Below the pieces are notes generated by a model. The model made no database searches. It saw only the letters and a program-made list of their open reading frames with translations, and was not told the DNA's origin. A stretch of 64,000 bases of DNA from Epiperipatus broadwayi (Eukaryota; Onychophora; Udeonychophora; Euonychophora; Peripatidae): NCBI GenBank assembly GCA_028023455.1, contig JAQFVV010006547.1, positions 124,001-188,000 on the forward strand, given 5' to 3'. Position 1 is the stretch's first letter. Every line of letters begins with the position of its first letter. Position numbers and translations under genes: made by a program. Positions 1 to 11,485 of this stretch are shown piece after piece.

Positions 1-3000
1 AAATGATTGCTAAAAGCATAAAAATATGATTACATTCTTAATTGTAAGTATTTGATTCCACCTCTTATATTTATTTCTTCACTGGTTTTAACAGCAATTG
101 TTCTTTGAAAAACTATTTGTGATAATGAATTGTCTTCATAGATTCTTAGATTCTAGATTGTTCAGATTTCTGTTTATCTTTGTAAGAATTTGTTCTGCTT
201 GGTTTGGTCATAATCCTTTTCAAATATCATTTCATTAAGCATTGATTCCAATCACTGACACCATAAGTATTTTTTATTTCAATTTTTGTTTTGATATATT
301 AGAATGTGGTATGCTGGTATAAATATAAGACATATCACAACATCTAATATTCAAATTTTCATACTATTTAGAATACAATGTTCTAAACCAAATAAATGAT
401 AAATGGAAACCAATTTTTATCTGTCGTTAAGATTTTACTTAGAACAGGAGCAAAAGTAAAGGAGTCATAATGTTACAACAGCTCTTATTAATCAAGTTTC
501 TGTTTTATTTTTCCACAGTTTAATTAATCTTACATTGATAATGTAAAATAAGAAGTGTATGGTAAGTGGACAAGATTGTAGGGTTTAGTCTGATGATGGA
601 GATTTCTTTCCATCAAAATGCATTACATATTTCTAATAATGTCTTTCTTATATATTAGTAATAAGTGTAGCAGTGAGATTATATATATATATATATATAT
701 AAAGCAATAAATACTCTTAATAGTTAATAGTCTGATCATTGTTCTATCATGTCTTTAGAATTTTTTTTCTTTCTGGACTTGAATTGGGTCTCAAAAAAAA
801 AACAATTTTTAAAAATAGATTGTAAATTCTAGGGAAGTTTATAAAAAGTCTATTCGAATGTTTAACTTGGAACAAGAAAGAAAGAAAAAATGGAAGTGAA
901 AAACTATTCATGTAGAAATTTTATAAAGTGGCTTTTCAAAATAAAATTTCATACTAAAGGAAAAAAAAATCTAGAAAAGTTTATTTGAAGTGAATCTTTA
1001 TAAAAAAATTTCTTAGTACAAACACATATATTTCATAGCCCAAAATGTTCTTTGGGATACATTATTTATTTCATGTTAATTTATATAGAAGAATTGAAAT
1101 TATTTTTATATTCATAGGTATTAAAATGTTTGTGTGTCTAAAGTTATGCATTTGACTGACAATGCTTATCTATCTATATATTTAATTTTCTTATATGAAT
1201 AATGAAATGTCATCTATCATTTTTCAAAGACATGGAGATTGAAAATAACATACATAAGAAATAATTAGAAGTCATAAATAAAAACAATTTAATGATTATT
1301 ATTCATTGAAAGTCATATAAAATACAATTCAGATTTTATAATTCAAAACATTTTCATATGTTATTTGTATATATCGAATTTTATTATCACAGTAATTACA
1401 CACACTTAAAAAAGCAAATTACTATATAAAACAATTGTGATTCGATATTTGCATAATTTTTATATTTTTATTTGTAATAAGTTTGGATTTTAATTTTATA
1501 AATAATAAACCATAAATGAAAAGATATTTAAAATCATAATTTAAGTTATTATTTATTTTATGAAAATTAGAAAATCCTACTCATTGAAAAAAATCTTTGA
1601 CTGATATTTATTTTGAGAAATTTTATATCCGAATTCAAATCACAACCATTGACATCGTGCACATGTCATTACAAGATGGGAAGCACTGTAATATAGTTTT
1701 TTTTTTTCATACTGTTTAATTTTCATGATTGCTGCTTAAATGTTGGCAAAATTTATTTCAGCTTCAAGATCATTCTTTTTTTAATTTTATTTAATAAAAT
1801 AAATATGATGCTGTAACAGGAACAAAAGAATAATATAAATAAGATTGAATTTCTTGATAAAGAATTATTCTTGCTAACTATATGAGTCTTTCCATAATTA
1901 AAAAAGAAGAGGAGGAGAGCAAAGATTATTATTGTATATCATTTTAAACTTTTTTTTTTTTTTAAAATTATCAATATGAGAAAACGTGACTAAAGGAGTA
2001 TGTTTTATCAATTATGGATACGTAGAATTACTATAGAAAAATAATCCAGAGGAAAAAATATTAATTATTTGTTGCTAATTCAGAGGTAAAAAATAAGGAT
2101 TAAATATGTGTGAACAATAGGTTGAGTTATCACTATACTGTATATTTCAAATTAAATTATACTACTATTTCAGTAAAACTGCCGAAAAGTTCTAATGAGT
2201 CCATATTTTTATACATCAAATCTTTATTATTTGTTTTAATCTAAAATTATTATTTTTCATATTTCTACTTCCATAGTAATCAAACCTTTCTATATTAGAT
2301 ACAAGTGATTTTAATTCAACTCTAGCCAATATTATAAGCTTAGAGTAATGTTTAGTTTATCTTTATATAAAAGTAGTAAACATGCTTGTTTAGTAGCAAA
2401 TTAAGATTGTTGCTTATTTATATTTCATACTCATTGTTTGAATTAGTTTGTGTTTCAATATTTAAGATCTAATAGTATAAGTTTCAATGTGGTATTATTG
2501 GCTAGTAATTTTGAAATATGGATTCTAATATATTTATTTCACAGAGAGTGATACTGAATTTTGTAACTGTATGGGGCAATTTAATATTTGATATTATTTA
2601 TATATGAATCTAAAATAAGGCTGGAGGAAAGCTGTTACAATAAAAGGTTAATCTATTATTTTTTCATTAGCTAGTTGAACACTAACCAGATTATTCCAAA
2701 ACCTACATGATGTCTAGAAAATCATTACAATAAGCATAACAATATTAACAAAAGCCTAATTTGCTCTACTATTCTTTCTATTTTCTAGATCCTTTTTTAC
2801 TCGTGTTCTTTTGTTTTCTAGCATGACCATTATACTCAGCAAGTTATTTGTAGCATAAGCCGAAATGTCAAAATTCTTTTTAACTTACATATTAAATGAT
2901 GCTGTTTCTAAATAATACAAAGGAGAATATTAAATTAATAAATACAATAATATTTATTATATATAAGCTATAATATATTTGGAAGAAACCAATCTTTGTG

Positions 3001-4209
3001 CATGCACTATTTTAATATAAATTGACATATAACCATAAGCAAAGATTTTAAAGAACAAGTGATTATGCCTGATTTTTTAAAACAATGTTCAAATTGTACA
3101 AGCGTGATTCAAATATTACAGGAAATAGAATTTATTTCATTTTTAACCACCTATAATTAATGCATTATAATTTATAATCTAAATACATCTTGTACTAAAC
3201 AAAAAAAAGTATTTTGTTTTATTGCAATATAGAATATTGATAATAATAATACCTTTTATTATGTGTCTTATCTAACATCTTGGAGAAATGATTTCATTTT
3301 ATTAGGTAGATTTGATCTAAAATATACAATCAAGTGATTACTACAAAGTGATTGCTTACAAATAATAAAATATTTCTGCAATCATGCAACAAAAGAGTAA
3401 ACTTATTAATAAATATGTGGTGTAATTTATCCAATAGAATTATTCATGTCTCATTCTCTTCTGATTACAGAGTTGAAATTATTGTACAGGGACTATATTC
3501 GGTGAAACTGACATGTCAATCAACATTCCTCTAGAAGCTAAGCAAGATATAAACTTTGAAGAGGTGCATTGCCTGACTCAATTTCACTTGATAAAAAGCA
3601 GCCTCTTTGAATATTTTTGCTGTGTGGTCAATTATCACTCTACATAACCAAAAAACTTTAGTATTTTTTTTTAGACAGACAACATAATTCATTCTTTTTG
3701 AATGTTGTAAAATAACTGAGATTTGAGTTTGAGTACTCAGGCACTAGCTAATGTCAGAAGTATTTTCACCAGTGTAAAGCTCCATATGACAAATCATATC
3801 CATTCTAGTTATCTGCATAGACCCATTATTTGAACCCACACTTTACAAGTTTTGTGCTTTTCTGCTCAATAAATTTCTTAATAGTTTAATCAATTGTCAC
3901 CTCTTTATGTATCTCATATGCAGTTCTAAATTTACATAATGGTGGTCATATATTTATATGATTTAATTTTATACAATTTATTGCAATATTTTTATTAATA
4001 TTTGCCTTTTTAAAATTAAAATATTGATAAGATAATATATGAAAAAAATCATATTTATGAAAAATAAACATGTCAGAAGGTAGATTTAACAGAATGCTTA
4101 TTAAATCATGCATTAATTTACTCAGCCCAGAACATTTATTTTTGGTAGCATACTTTTTAGTATCTAAAATGATTTTTTAAAATATATTTTGCTATTAAAA
4201 AAATAATTG
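1..4209. other. A+T-rich intergenic DNA, no gene seen
   Basis: This stretch holds only short chance reading frames, the longest about 60 codons, and poly-A/poly-T runs. I found no inverted repeat, tRNA-like motif or transposase similarity in it. A (TA)n microsatellite lies at 680-701. Confidence 0.6.
680..701. repeat. (TA)n microsatellite
   Basis: About eleven uninterrupted TA dinucleotides in an A+T-rich context. Length polymorphism is likely. No function is suggested. Confidence 0.9.
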
Positions 4210-4477
4210 AAATAAATAGTACTTACGTATTAGTCCTGCAATACGTATTAGACCTGCTATGCCTTTTCACATTCATATCAATTAGTTGATAACTTTCTAA
4301 TCTTGTGTTCTGACCAAATAATGTGTACAATTGGATCTTGTAAAAATGTACGATAATAAATTCGTCAAAGTGGACCACATGTACATATTTTCACAAGATT
4401 TCCAAAGTTATTGGTTGTCTGAATATGTATGTGAAAAGGCGTAGCAGTTCTAATATGTGATAGAAATTGCATCAGAT

Positions 4478-4795
4478 TAAATCTAACAATACTAAAAATA
4501 TTCATTTCTAACAATACTAAAAATATGAATTTCACACAAAAAATATAAAATATGACACAGAATATTAATTTGTAACAATACTAAAAATATGAATTTCACC
4601 CAAAAATCAATCTTAAAAAGTACATTTTTAACACTACTAAAAATACGAGTTTCACACAAAAAATATAAAATGACATGAAACATTAATTTCTAACAATACT
4701 AAAAATATGAATTTCAATAAAAAATCAATCTTAAAAAGTACATTTTTAACAATAATAAAAATATTGATTTGACATAAAAATGTAAAATATGACCC
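4478..4795. repeat. subterminal tandem repeat of the Merlin element
   Basis: The phrase TAACAATACTAAAAATATGA recurs about every 57-65 bp. Two sub-unit types alternate: one continues into TTTCACACAAAAAATATAAA, the other into CAATCTTAAAAAGTACATTT. This makes a higher-order period near 120 bp. Similar phrases recur in the related element at 24.9-25.6 kb, so the array is a family trait. Subterminal repeats of this kind can be transposase-binding arrays, but that is inference. Confidence 0.8.
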
Positions 4796-5109
4796 ACCAT
4801 TATGCAATTCACAAATGTTACTTTAAATATAGACTAATATGACATGCCATTATGCAGTTCCCAAATGTAATTTTAAATACTAATAAAACAATCACTAAAT
4901 TACAAAATACCTTAAAATATTACAAAAAACTATAAAATATACACATACGGTACTTACCATGTAATATATAACAGGAATTGTCATGATGAAACAATCAATT
5001 TGTCAGTTCTACTTTATTTTTAAGTGGATAAATTTTTTTCCAAAAATGGAGACTAAAAATAAAATTTTTATTTTTCCCAAAATGCACACTTATTTAACAT
5101 GTGATTGTA

Positions 5110-5388
5110 TTTATGGTTACACATGAAAATGATCGTAAATGGCACTTCGTAATTCAACACTTTTATAGGCCTTACAACAGCTGGAATAAATCATCAATCC
5201 CTCTTCCACATTTTGTTTGTCAGCTTCCATAAGAGTTCCTGCTGTTCTATCATTAATTATTATGATAAAGCACTAATCGGTCTCCTTGCACAATACACTA
5301 AACATTCACTGTTTGGGAAGAATTCATCCAGCTTGGTTTTGAAAAGACTCTCGTCAATTTTGATGATTTTGTTAGAGCCTCCAATTTT
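5110..5388 (-). pseudogene. IS1595/Merlin-like DDE transposase fragment, copy A
   Basis: Translating the minus strand with frameshifts gives a collinear match to the DDE_Tnp_IS1595 core. It opens with KIGGSNKIIKIDESLF, where the D of IDES is the expected first catalytic aspartate. Next come the block FIIIINDRTAGTLMEADKQN and then EEGLMIYSSCCKAYKS, in the position of the family's IYSD-C-W-Y motif. It ends at YDHFHV before an in-frame stop. The aspartate expected after IYS is replaced by serine, and there are frameshifts, so it is inactive. A diverged second copy follows in tandem at 5480-5752, about 370 bp apart. The N-terminal zinc-binding part and the third acidic residue are not visible. 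Confidence 0.75.
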
Positions 5389-5479
5389 ATGTTTTCATGA
5401 AAATATATATATTTTTTCCAAAATGGAGACTAAAAATAAAATTTTTATTTCTCCCAAAATGCACACTAATTAACATGCT

Positions 5480-5752
5480 ATTGTATTTGTGGTTCACACA
5501 AAAATGATCATAACCAGCACTTTGTTAATCAGTGCTTTTATAGGGCTTCCAAAAGTTGGAATAAATTGTAAATCCTCTTCCACATTTTGTTTGATGACTT
5601 CCATAAGATTTGTTGCTATTCTATCATTAATTGTCACAATAAAATACTCGTTGGTTTTCCTGCACAAGCCACCAAACATCCAATGTTCGGGAAGAATTTG
5701 TCCAGCTTGGTTTTGAAAAGACTCTTGTCAATTTTGTTAGGGCCTCCAATTT
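5480..5752 (-). pseudogene. IS1595/Merlin-like DDE transposase fragment, copy B
   Basis: This is the tandem partner of copy A, with the same order of blocks on the minus strand. KIGGPNKIDKSLFKTKLDKF lacks the three codons that carry the catalytic IDE stretch in copy A. MFGGLCRKTNEYFIVTINDR matches the W-x-GG and V-x-x-R region of IS1595-type transposases. ATNLMEVIKQNVEED follows, then, after a frameshift, AGYDHFCVNHKYN, which is the GYDH-VNH motif of the family. The copies complement each other's losses, so the duplication predates much of the decay. Neither copy has a plausible start codon. Confidence 0.75.
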
Positions 5753-5970
5753 TATGTTTTCTTGAGAATATAAAACAGCATTCATTTCAGTAGTGGGTAA
5801 AAGTCATTGAATCAAAACTGTGAATACAAATGAAAATAAAAATCATTGAATCAAAACTACAAATATAAATGAAGTGAAAAATAGTTTTAAAATGCAATTA
5901 ACAGCATTAAAGGTCTTGCCAGAATGAAATCTGGACAATAACTGAGAGTTTAAAATTATCACACAAAAAA

Positions 5971-6079
5971 GCGTTGGTAGCCGAGAGGTTAGTGCAGCCG
6001 CCTTGCAAGCAAGCAGTTGCTTGCAGACAGTTGTCACGGGTTCACTTCCTGGCCGATGCTTTGACATATAGAAAAAAAA
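5971..6079 (+). mobile_element. tRNA-derived SINE, copy 1
   Basis: The element starts with a tRNA-like head. The A-box region is TAGCCGAGAGGTTAGTG and the B-box-like stretch is CGGGTTCACTTCC. It continues into GATGCTTTGACATATAG and ends in an A-run. The same structure occurs at 27566-27666 (+), 30954-31055 (-) and 45951-46064 (-). The GCCGAGAGGTTA head resembles the D-arm of Leu/Ser-type tRNAs, but the parent tRNA is not certain. It lies inside the Merlin element, so it inserted later. The CAAGCAAGCAGTTGCTTGCA stretch can form a hairpin. Confidence 0.85.
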
Positions 6080-7549
6080 CATGTTATAAGATGAGATTAG
6101 ATCAGATTGCAGGGTTTATTTTGATATGATTGAAGGTTACACATTTATCATGGATATGAAAAGGTATACCATCTTCTCTACATTGCAGGACTAATACATA
6201 AGTACCAAATAAATAAATATTTAAAAGTTTTTGAAATCTTAAGCTTTGTGTTCTTGATAATTATTAATTGATACCTATTACTTAGTAATATTCAGCAATA
6301 AAACTCATTCAAATATCAGGAATAAAGTTCTTATAGTAAAGATAATTGCTGCACTTGTGGACAAACATAGCTTATTAATTTTTTTTCTTTTTAGGAAACT
6401 ATAACTACTTCTTTTGAGAAATCACTAGAGAAAATTATAAAAAAGCATAACCTATAAAACTCATATGGGGTCTGTAAATTTTTTGGTAAACATTCAACTG
6501 TAAAAACAATGAACATGAGGAAAGATAAAGAAATTTGAAATACGTTAATTGGAAAAATTATTATAAAATCATCAACTTTTATCATAGAAAAATGAAATCT
6601 ATCTTTTTTTAAAAAAAAAGAATAAGAGATAAATTGAATGATGGAATTTGCTCATGCCTAATGGAAAGTTTTTTTTATTATTACTAATTTCACTTAAAAA
6701 ATGTGGGAACTGCAATAAATGCATATATTTTGTTAATCAGTTACTATTTCAATTATCATTTTATCACTTAACATTGGCTTTGAATCACATTTAAAGTCAG
6801 CCTTCATTTTTTCCATATAAATTTTTTTACTAGCAGACTCCATAGGAAAAAACACTTTATATAACTATCTTGCAAAAGAAGTCACTAATTTATCATACAT
6901 TCTGACCCATTAACTAAACAAAATAATTTCTCTCTTTATATAGTTATTTACAGTAATTACTGATCCAGAATTATATGGGTTCTAATTAATAGTCACAACA
7001 CATAACAATAGGATGTATATTTTTTTACCTTGTACAAAAATTAATTAAGATATTTTATGAAAAATTAAAACAATTTTTTTTATTTTCATTTCTGGATTCC
7101 TAATCACTTAATTAATCTTGTTTTAATTAAAAGGAACTTGATAGAAAAATGTCTAAACACTTTTTTTTTGGGTTTAAGTTTTTGAATTGGAATTAAAACT
7201 ATAAAAACAACCTTATTTAACTAAAAAGAAAATTATTTAGACAAATGATTTAAAAATTAAACTTATGACTTGCCTTTAAAAAAAAAAAAAAAAGGGAAAT
7301 ATTTGTAATTCTTAAGTTGATACTTGATGAATTTAAATCTTTATACTCACACATTCTGTATATGTATATGATGTTTTAGCTGCCAAAAGTATAATAAGTG
7401 TTATTAAGTTTCAATTATAACTAAATAACTTCTTTTCTTGATCTCTTTTTTTTATTATTATCAATATGCTACTATGCTCTATTGTCTATTCTATTTCTGT
7501 TTTAGTCTTGCAGATCGTCAGGAATAGTTATGAAGTATCCACTTCAATA

Positions 7550-7662
7550 TACACCTGGGTCTCTTTTTACGCGGACTTATTTAACACGATTTTGAAGTTA
7601 CGCGATTCGTGTTTCACCGAAAGTGTGTTAAATAAGTCCGCGTAAAAAGAGACCCAGGTGTA
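7550..7662. repeat. 113-bp palindrome with transposon ends
   Basis: Two 38-bp arms (7550-7587 and 7625-7662) are perfect inverted copies separated by 37 bp. Both outer ends carry the full terminal sequence TACACCTGGGTCTC. It is therefore either a tiny complete MITE of the Tigger-like family or an inverted duplication of one transposon end. Confidence 0.9.
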
Positions 7663-7663
7663 T

Positions 7664-7748
7664 GAACTCCGATAATGCGCTATTACTTTAAATAATAAAT
7701 TTCGCACAGTTACGTTATATTGAAAGTAATAGCACATTATTGGAATTC
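7664..7748. repeat. 85-bp imperfect inverted repeat
   Basis: Arms of about 29 bp (7664-7692 and 7720-7748) pair through ATAATGCGCTATTACTTT and its diverged complement. It starts two bases after the preceding palindrome and may be part of the same rearranged element. Confidence 0.8.
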
Positions 7749-8602
7749 TACTTTCATCTTAGTAATTTCAATATTTTCAGTGCTTTATAATAGTAAGATT
7801 TTATGCAATAATGAAATTAAAATCATCATTTCCACATTTTATGTATACACACATTAAATTTTACAAGATTATAATGTAAATTTGTTCAAACATTGTACGT
7901 GTTAATTTTGCATTTTAAATCACATTCTGTTTTTGCTTTTTAAAAAAAGAATGTAATCAATTATTAATCATTTAGTGTCCACAAGTTTATTTTTAAAAGG
8001 TCAGTAATAGCAGTGGGCATAATTAAATTTGACAATTAAAAATTAAAATCTGATTTTTACTTGTAATTAACAATTTAAAAATTACTTACGGCGATGTGAT
8101 GTAAAATGAAATTTGATTTTTAAATGGAATTGAAAATTAAAAAATTAAAGACAAAAATAAGAATTTAATTTTTAGTTTCATAAACAATTAATAAAATCAT
8201 CGTCTCAAAGATTAATTACTAATTACGTTGTCACCAGAAAACCATTGACACAACATGAGTGTGAAGTTGGTGCTAGTTGTTTGCAAATGAATGTGTTTGT
8301 AAATTATGCATAAAAATATATTATTTTGAATAAAATTAAATATTATAGTTAAAAAAAGTTTGTCTTGTATCAATTTTTTTCAAATTTGAAATTTTTTATT
8401 AGTCATATTTTATTTACTTATTTTTTTTTTTGCGTGAATTTTAAAGTAATTTTACGTTGGTGCTTTGCTTTTACGCGAATTTTGAAAAATCACAGACCGC
8501 ATCCCCCCTTTTTCAATGTAAGTTACATCTATTTTTGCACGATTTCGTTTGCGCGTGTTTTCTGAGGAACCTATCTATCGCGTAAAACGAGACCCAGGTG
8601 TA

Positions 8603-10226
8603 TACATATAACAACAATGAAAATAAATTTAATGGCAAGGAATTAACAGAAAGTACTTCTGATTGAAAGACTGCATATAATAGTTAATTACCATTACATT
8701 TATTATTTTTATTGTTATTATAATAGTTTTTAATTAACAGACATTTTGTTTATACAGTATATATATTAAACCACACCTTATCATTTTTATAGTATCATAC
8801 TGATATAGACAATATCTGTGACCACATTCTTGAAATGCAAGAATTAGTTGTAGTTTATAAATAATGGAAAAATGGAATATTAAATAAGCAAAATAAGATC
8901 TTGCATTATATAATTAATAAATTTTAATAATATTAAAGTTTATATTATTATAATTTCTGATTTGGTAAAGGATGATTTTTGTATTTTTTAAAACACTTTA
9001 ATTACTGGTAAATGTGTGGAGAGAAATTTGACACATAATGCCAATTGGATATATTTTATATATTATCAATTTATCATACATGTGTCATTTATTTTATATA
9101 TCTATGAGTTTAGTCCTTGAAATTCTGATAGGAGAGAATGGAAACAACTGGAATTTTGGGATTTTAATAAGCAAGCAGGTAGAATAAAGTGAGGGGATGC
9201 CAAAATAACTTCTTGATCTTTTGTTTTGGATTCAAATGTCTTATAATAATAAAAAGAAAGTTAATCAATTATTTTAAATAGTTATTTAATTGAGCATCAC
9301 TAGATTTACAATATACATAGAATAGAATAGGTCAATTAATTAACTATCCCACTTTTTAGTCATATATATTATTTATAATAATCATATAATTAAATACCAT
9401 AATGATTAAAAATTTAAATTTCACAAACCATTTCTATAACACAAACTCTATTTTTCAATGTGGAATAATATCTTATTGATATAAAAATGAATATTTTGTT
9501 GGTCTCTGCCAATCTTGAGATAGTGATTTTATGTTGGCTGTGTTTTAGTTCTCAAGTCTTTCTTAAATTTATTTATGAAAATAATGCTAAGGTAAATTTA
9601 ATATTCATAGCAAGTAATTTTCTTTATAATATTAAATTAATTCAGTTAATTCTAACAAATATTTCAATTGCTTTTTCCTTTTTTTAAAATAATTATCTTT
9701 CATTATATATATTTGATCATTTAGCTTATATTATTCTAATATAACTTGTGAATTTTTAATTGATTTAAGAATTTATCCTACTATTGTTCAAAAATATAAT
9801 TTTTAAACTTTGATAAATAAATATAAAAACGATCTAGGAATTTTATTTTCTTTATTCTTTTTTTAAAATTGATTATTTATGTACTTGCCGCAAATAATCT
9901 AGCATTATATTTGAACTTTATATAACTAATTTATTTTAATATTGATGTTTATTATAATACAAACTAGTAACTTTATGTATAAAAAATAAAATGATAGAAA
10001 CAGTTTAATGAAGCTACATTTTAGAATAAAAAGTTTAATATAATCTTGAACTATTCAGTTCGCTGAAGATATACAGTATATCCAGCCAACCCTATAAACT
10101 TCAGTTATAATAAAGAAAATTTATATTATTCTTTATCCATATCTTTATGTTTCTTGTTGAACAACTATTTAGAATATATTTATTGGTAATGTATGCTTCT
10201 GTGACTTATATATAAATATTCATCAA
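8603..10226. other. A+T-rich intergenic DNA, nothing recognised
   Basis: No coding similarity, tRNA-like motif or strong inverted repeat was found. Only short chance reading frames occur. Confidence 0.5.
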
Positions 10227-10970
10227 CTTTTACTTGTATTTATATGTTAGAGTATTTCCATAATCTAATATGAGTATTGAATATTTTTAGAAAAAAATAA
10301 TTTTATTTAAATATTCCAAATACATCCAACCGTTAGTAATAGCACACATGTTAGTATATGTACAATGTTTTGAGAGGTATTATTCTCCCTTCTTCAGTTG
10401 TTGCTGGCCTAACCAGTGACAGTATTAATGTGGGAATTGAACCTGAACCCCCAGATTCTTGCATATTGATTTTAATGTAACACTCTAACCAACTGTATTA
10501 CCTTAAAATCGAATACTTGAGAATCTAAGGGTCAGGTTCAATTCCCATCCTAGTACTGTCACTGGTTTGGCTGGCAACACCAGAAGAATAGGGTTAGAGT
10601 GTTATCTTAAAAATCCAATACTCAAGAATTTAAGGATCCAGGTTCAATTCCCATGCTAATACTGTCATTGGTGTCAGGTTAGCAACACCTGAAGAAGGGG
10701 GTTAGAGTGTTGCTCTAAAATCCAATACTCAAGAATCTAGGAGTCCAGGTTCAATTCTCATGTGAGTACTATCTATCATTGGTCAGGCCAGCAACACCTG
10801 AAAAAGAGGGAAGAATAATACCTCTTGAAACATTGTGCATACACTAACCTGTGTGCTATTACTAACAGTTGAATGTATTTGGAATATTTCAATAAAGTTA
10901 TATTTTTTTAAAGATATTCAATACTTATATTAGATGATGAAAATAGTCCAACATATAAATACAACTAAAA
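10227..10970. mobile_element. long-TIR foldback element with tRNA-like core, copy 1
   Basis: The outer arms pair over roughly 250-330 bp. TTGTATTTATATGTT near 10234 is answered by AACATATAAATACAA near 10950, and ATATTCCAAATACATCCAAC (about 10311-10330) by its near complement ending about 10890. Inside the arms are TTAGTAATAGCACACATG, then a CTTCTTCAG/CTGAAGAAG block, and then sequence with B-box-like GGTTCAATTCC. The left half has one such unit inverted; the right half has three in tandem. A diverged second copy lies at 62751-63452. No transposase is seen. I do not recognise the superfamily, and no clean target duplication was found. Confidence 0.75.
10502..10810 (+). repeat. three tandem ~107-bp tRNA-like units
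   Basis: Each unit runs AAAATCCAATACTCAAGAAT, then a GGTTCAATTC box (starting at 10535, 10641 and 10748), then ACTGTCATTGG, GGCAACACC and GAAGAA. The second and third units are preceded by GTTAGAGTGTT about 50 bp before the box. The spacing of GGTTAGAGTG to GGTTCAATTC resembles the A and B boxes of a tRNA gene. It may be a Pol III promoter relic; a folded cloverleaf was not tested. Confidence 0.7.
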
Positions 10971-11140
10971 CACCATCATCACAAACCTTCAGCAAAATAG
11001 CAACTTTTACTGTATAAGATATTTTAAAAAACTCTTCATGAACTTATAGTTTAATATTTAGTACTTGAAATTCACTACTTCAAGTACACTACACTGCATC
11101 AAAAATATTTCATTTAGCAATGAATTTAAATATATATATA

Positions 11141-11485
11141 TGTCAACAGATGGCGTTCTACCAAAAACACCATCAAGCGTATGTTTACATAAACGTCAGA
11201 GCATGCATTCACTATCTCTCACTTTAATTCCACTTTCAGATCACGATTTCAAGCTATTTGCTATCATCAGTGAAAGACAGGAATTTTAGAAACTAGATCT
11301 AAACACAAACTCAGAGTTTGTGTTTAGATCTAGTTTCTAAAATTCCTGTCTTTCACTGATGATAGCAAATAGCTTGAAATCGTGATCTGAAAGTGGAATT
11401 AAAGTTAGAGATAGTGAATGCATGCTCTGACGTTTATGTAATCATACGCTTGACGGTGTTTTTGGTATAACGCCATCTGTTGACA
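11141..11485. mobile_element. 345-bp near-perfect palindromic MITE
   Basis: Two 172-bp arms (11141-11312 and 11314-11485) are inverted copies with only a handful of mismatches and a single central base at 11313. The ends read TGTCAACAGATGGCG, and each is bordered by TA, suggesting a TA target duplication as in Tc1/mariner-like MITEs. The 74-codon frame at 11065-11289 is just one arm read through and is not a gene. Transcripts would fold into a long hairpin, a possible small-RNA source. Confidence 0.9.

Larger units (their letters stand above)
4219..6206 (-). mobile_element. Merlin-type DNA transposon (defective)
   Basis: The two ends are inverted copies of each other: the left reads GTACTTACGTATTAGTCCTG, and the complement of the right end reads GGTACTTATGTATTAGTCCT. 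The element is flanked by a perfect 9-bp direct repeat AAATAAATA (4210-4218 and 6207-6215), which fits the 8-9 bp target duplications of Merlin elements. The interior carries two broken copies of an IS1595/Merlin-like transposase on the minus strand, which supports the family call independently. A related element with the same ends lies at 24605-26401. A tandem-repeat block fills the left subterminal part, and a SINE has inserted near the right end (5971-6079). The element is dead because the transposase copies are fragmentary. Confidence 0.85.
7550..8602. mobile_element. non-autonomous pogo/Tigger-like transposon
   Basis: The outer ends are inverted repeats beginning CACCTGGGTCTC and running on into TTTTACGCG. 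The right copy (8579-8602) differs from the left at one position in 24. Each end is bordered by TA, as expected for Tc1/mariner/pogo elements. The right subterminal segment has GAGGAACCTATC followed by CGCGTAAA, and repeated TTTACGCGAATTTT phrases, which resemble Tigger/pogo element ends known to me. No transposase reading frame is present. The middle (7750-8350) is A+T-rich filler. The left end is complicated by a self-contained palindrome at 7550-7662. Confidence 0.65.

Noticed and set aside
5489-5793. overlapping plus-strand frames of 68-75 codons
   Set aside because: They are antisense shadows of the Merlin transposase fragment on the minus strand.
11065-11289. 74-codon plus-strand frame
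   Set aside because: It is one arm of the 345-bp palindromic MITE read through; it has no independent coding evidence.
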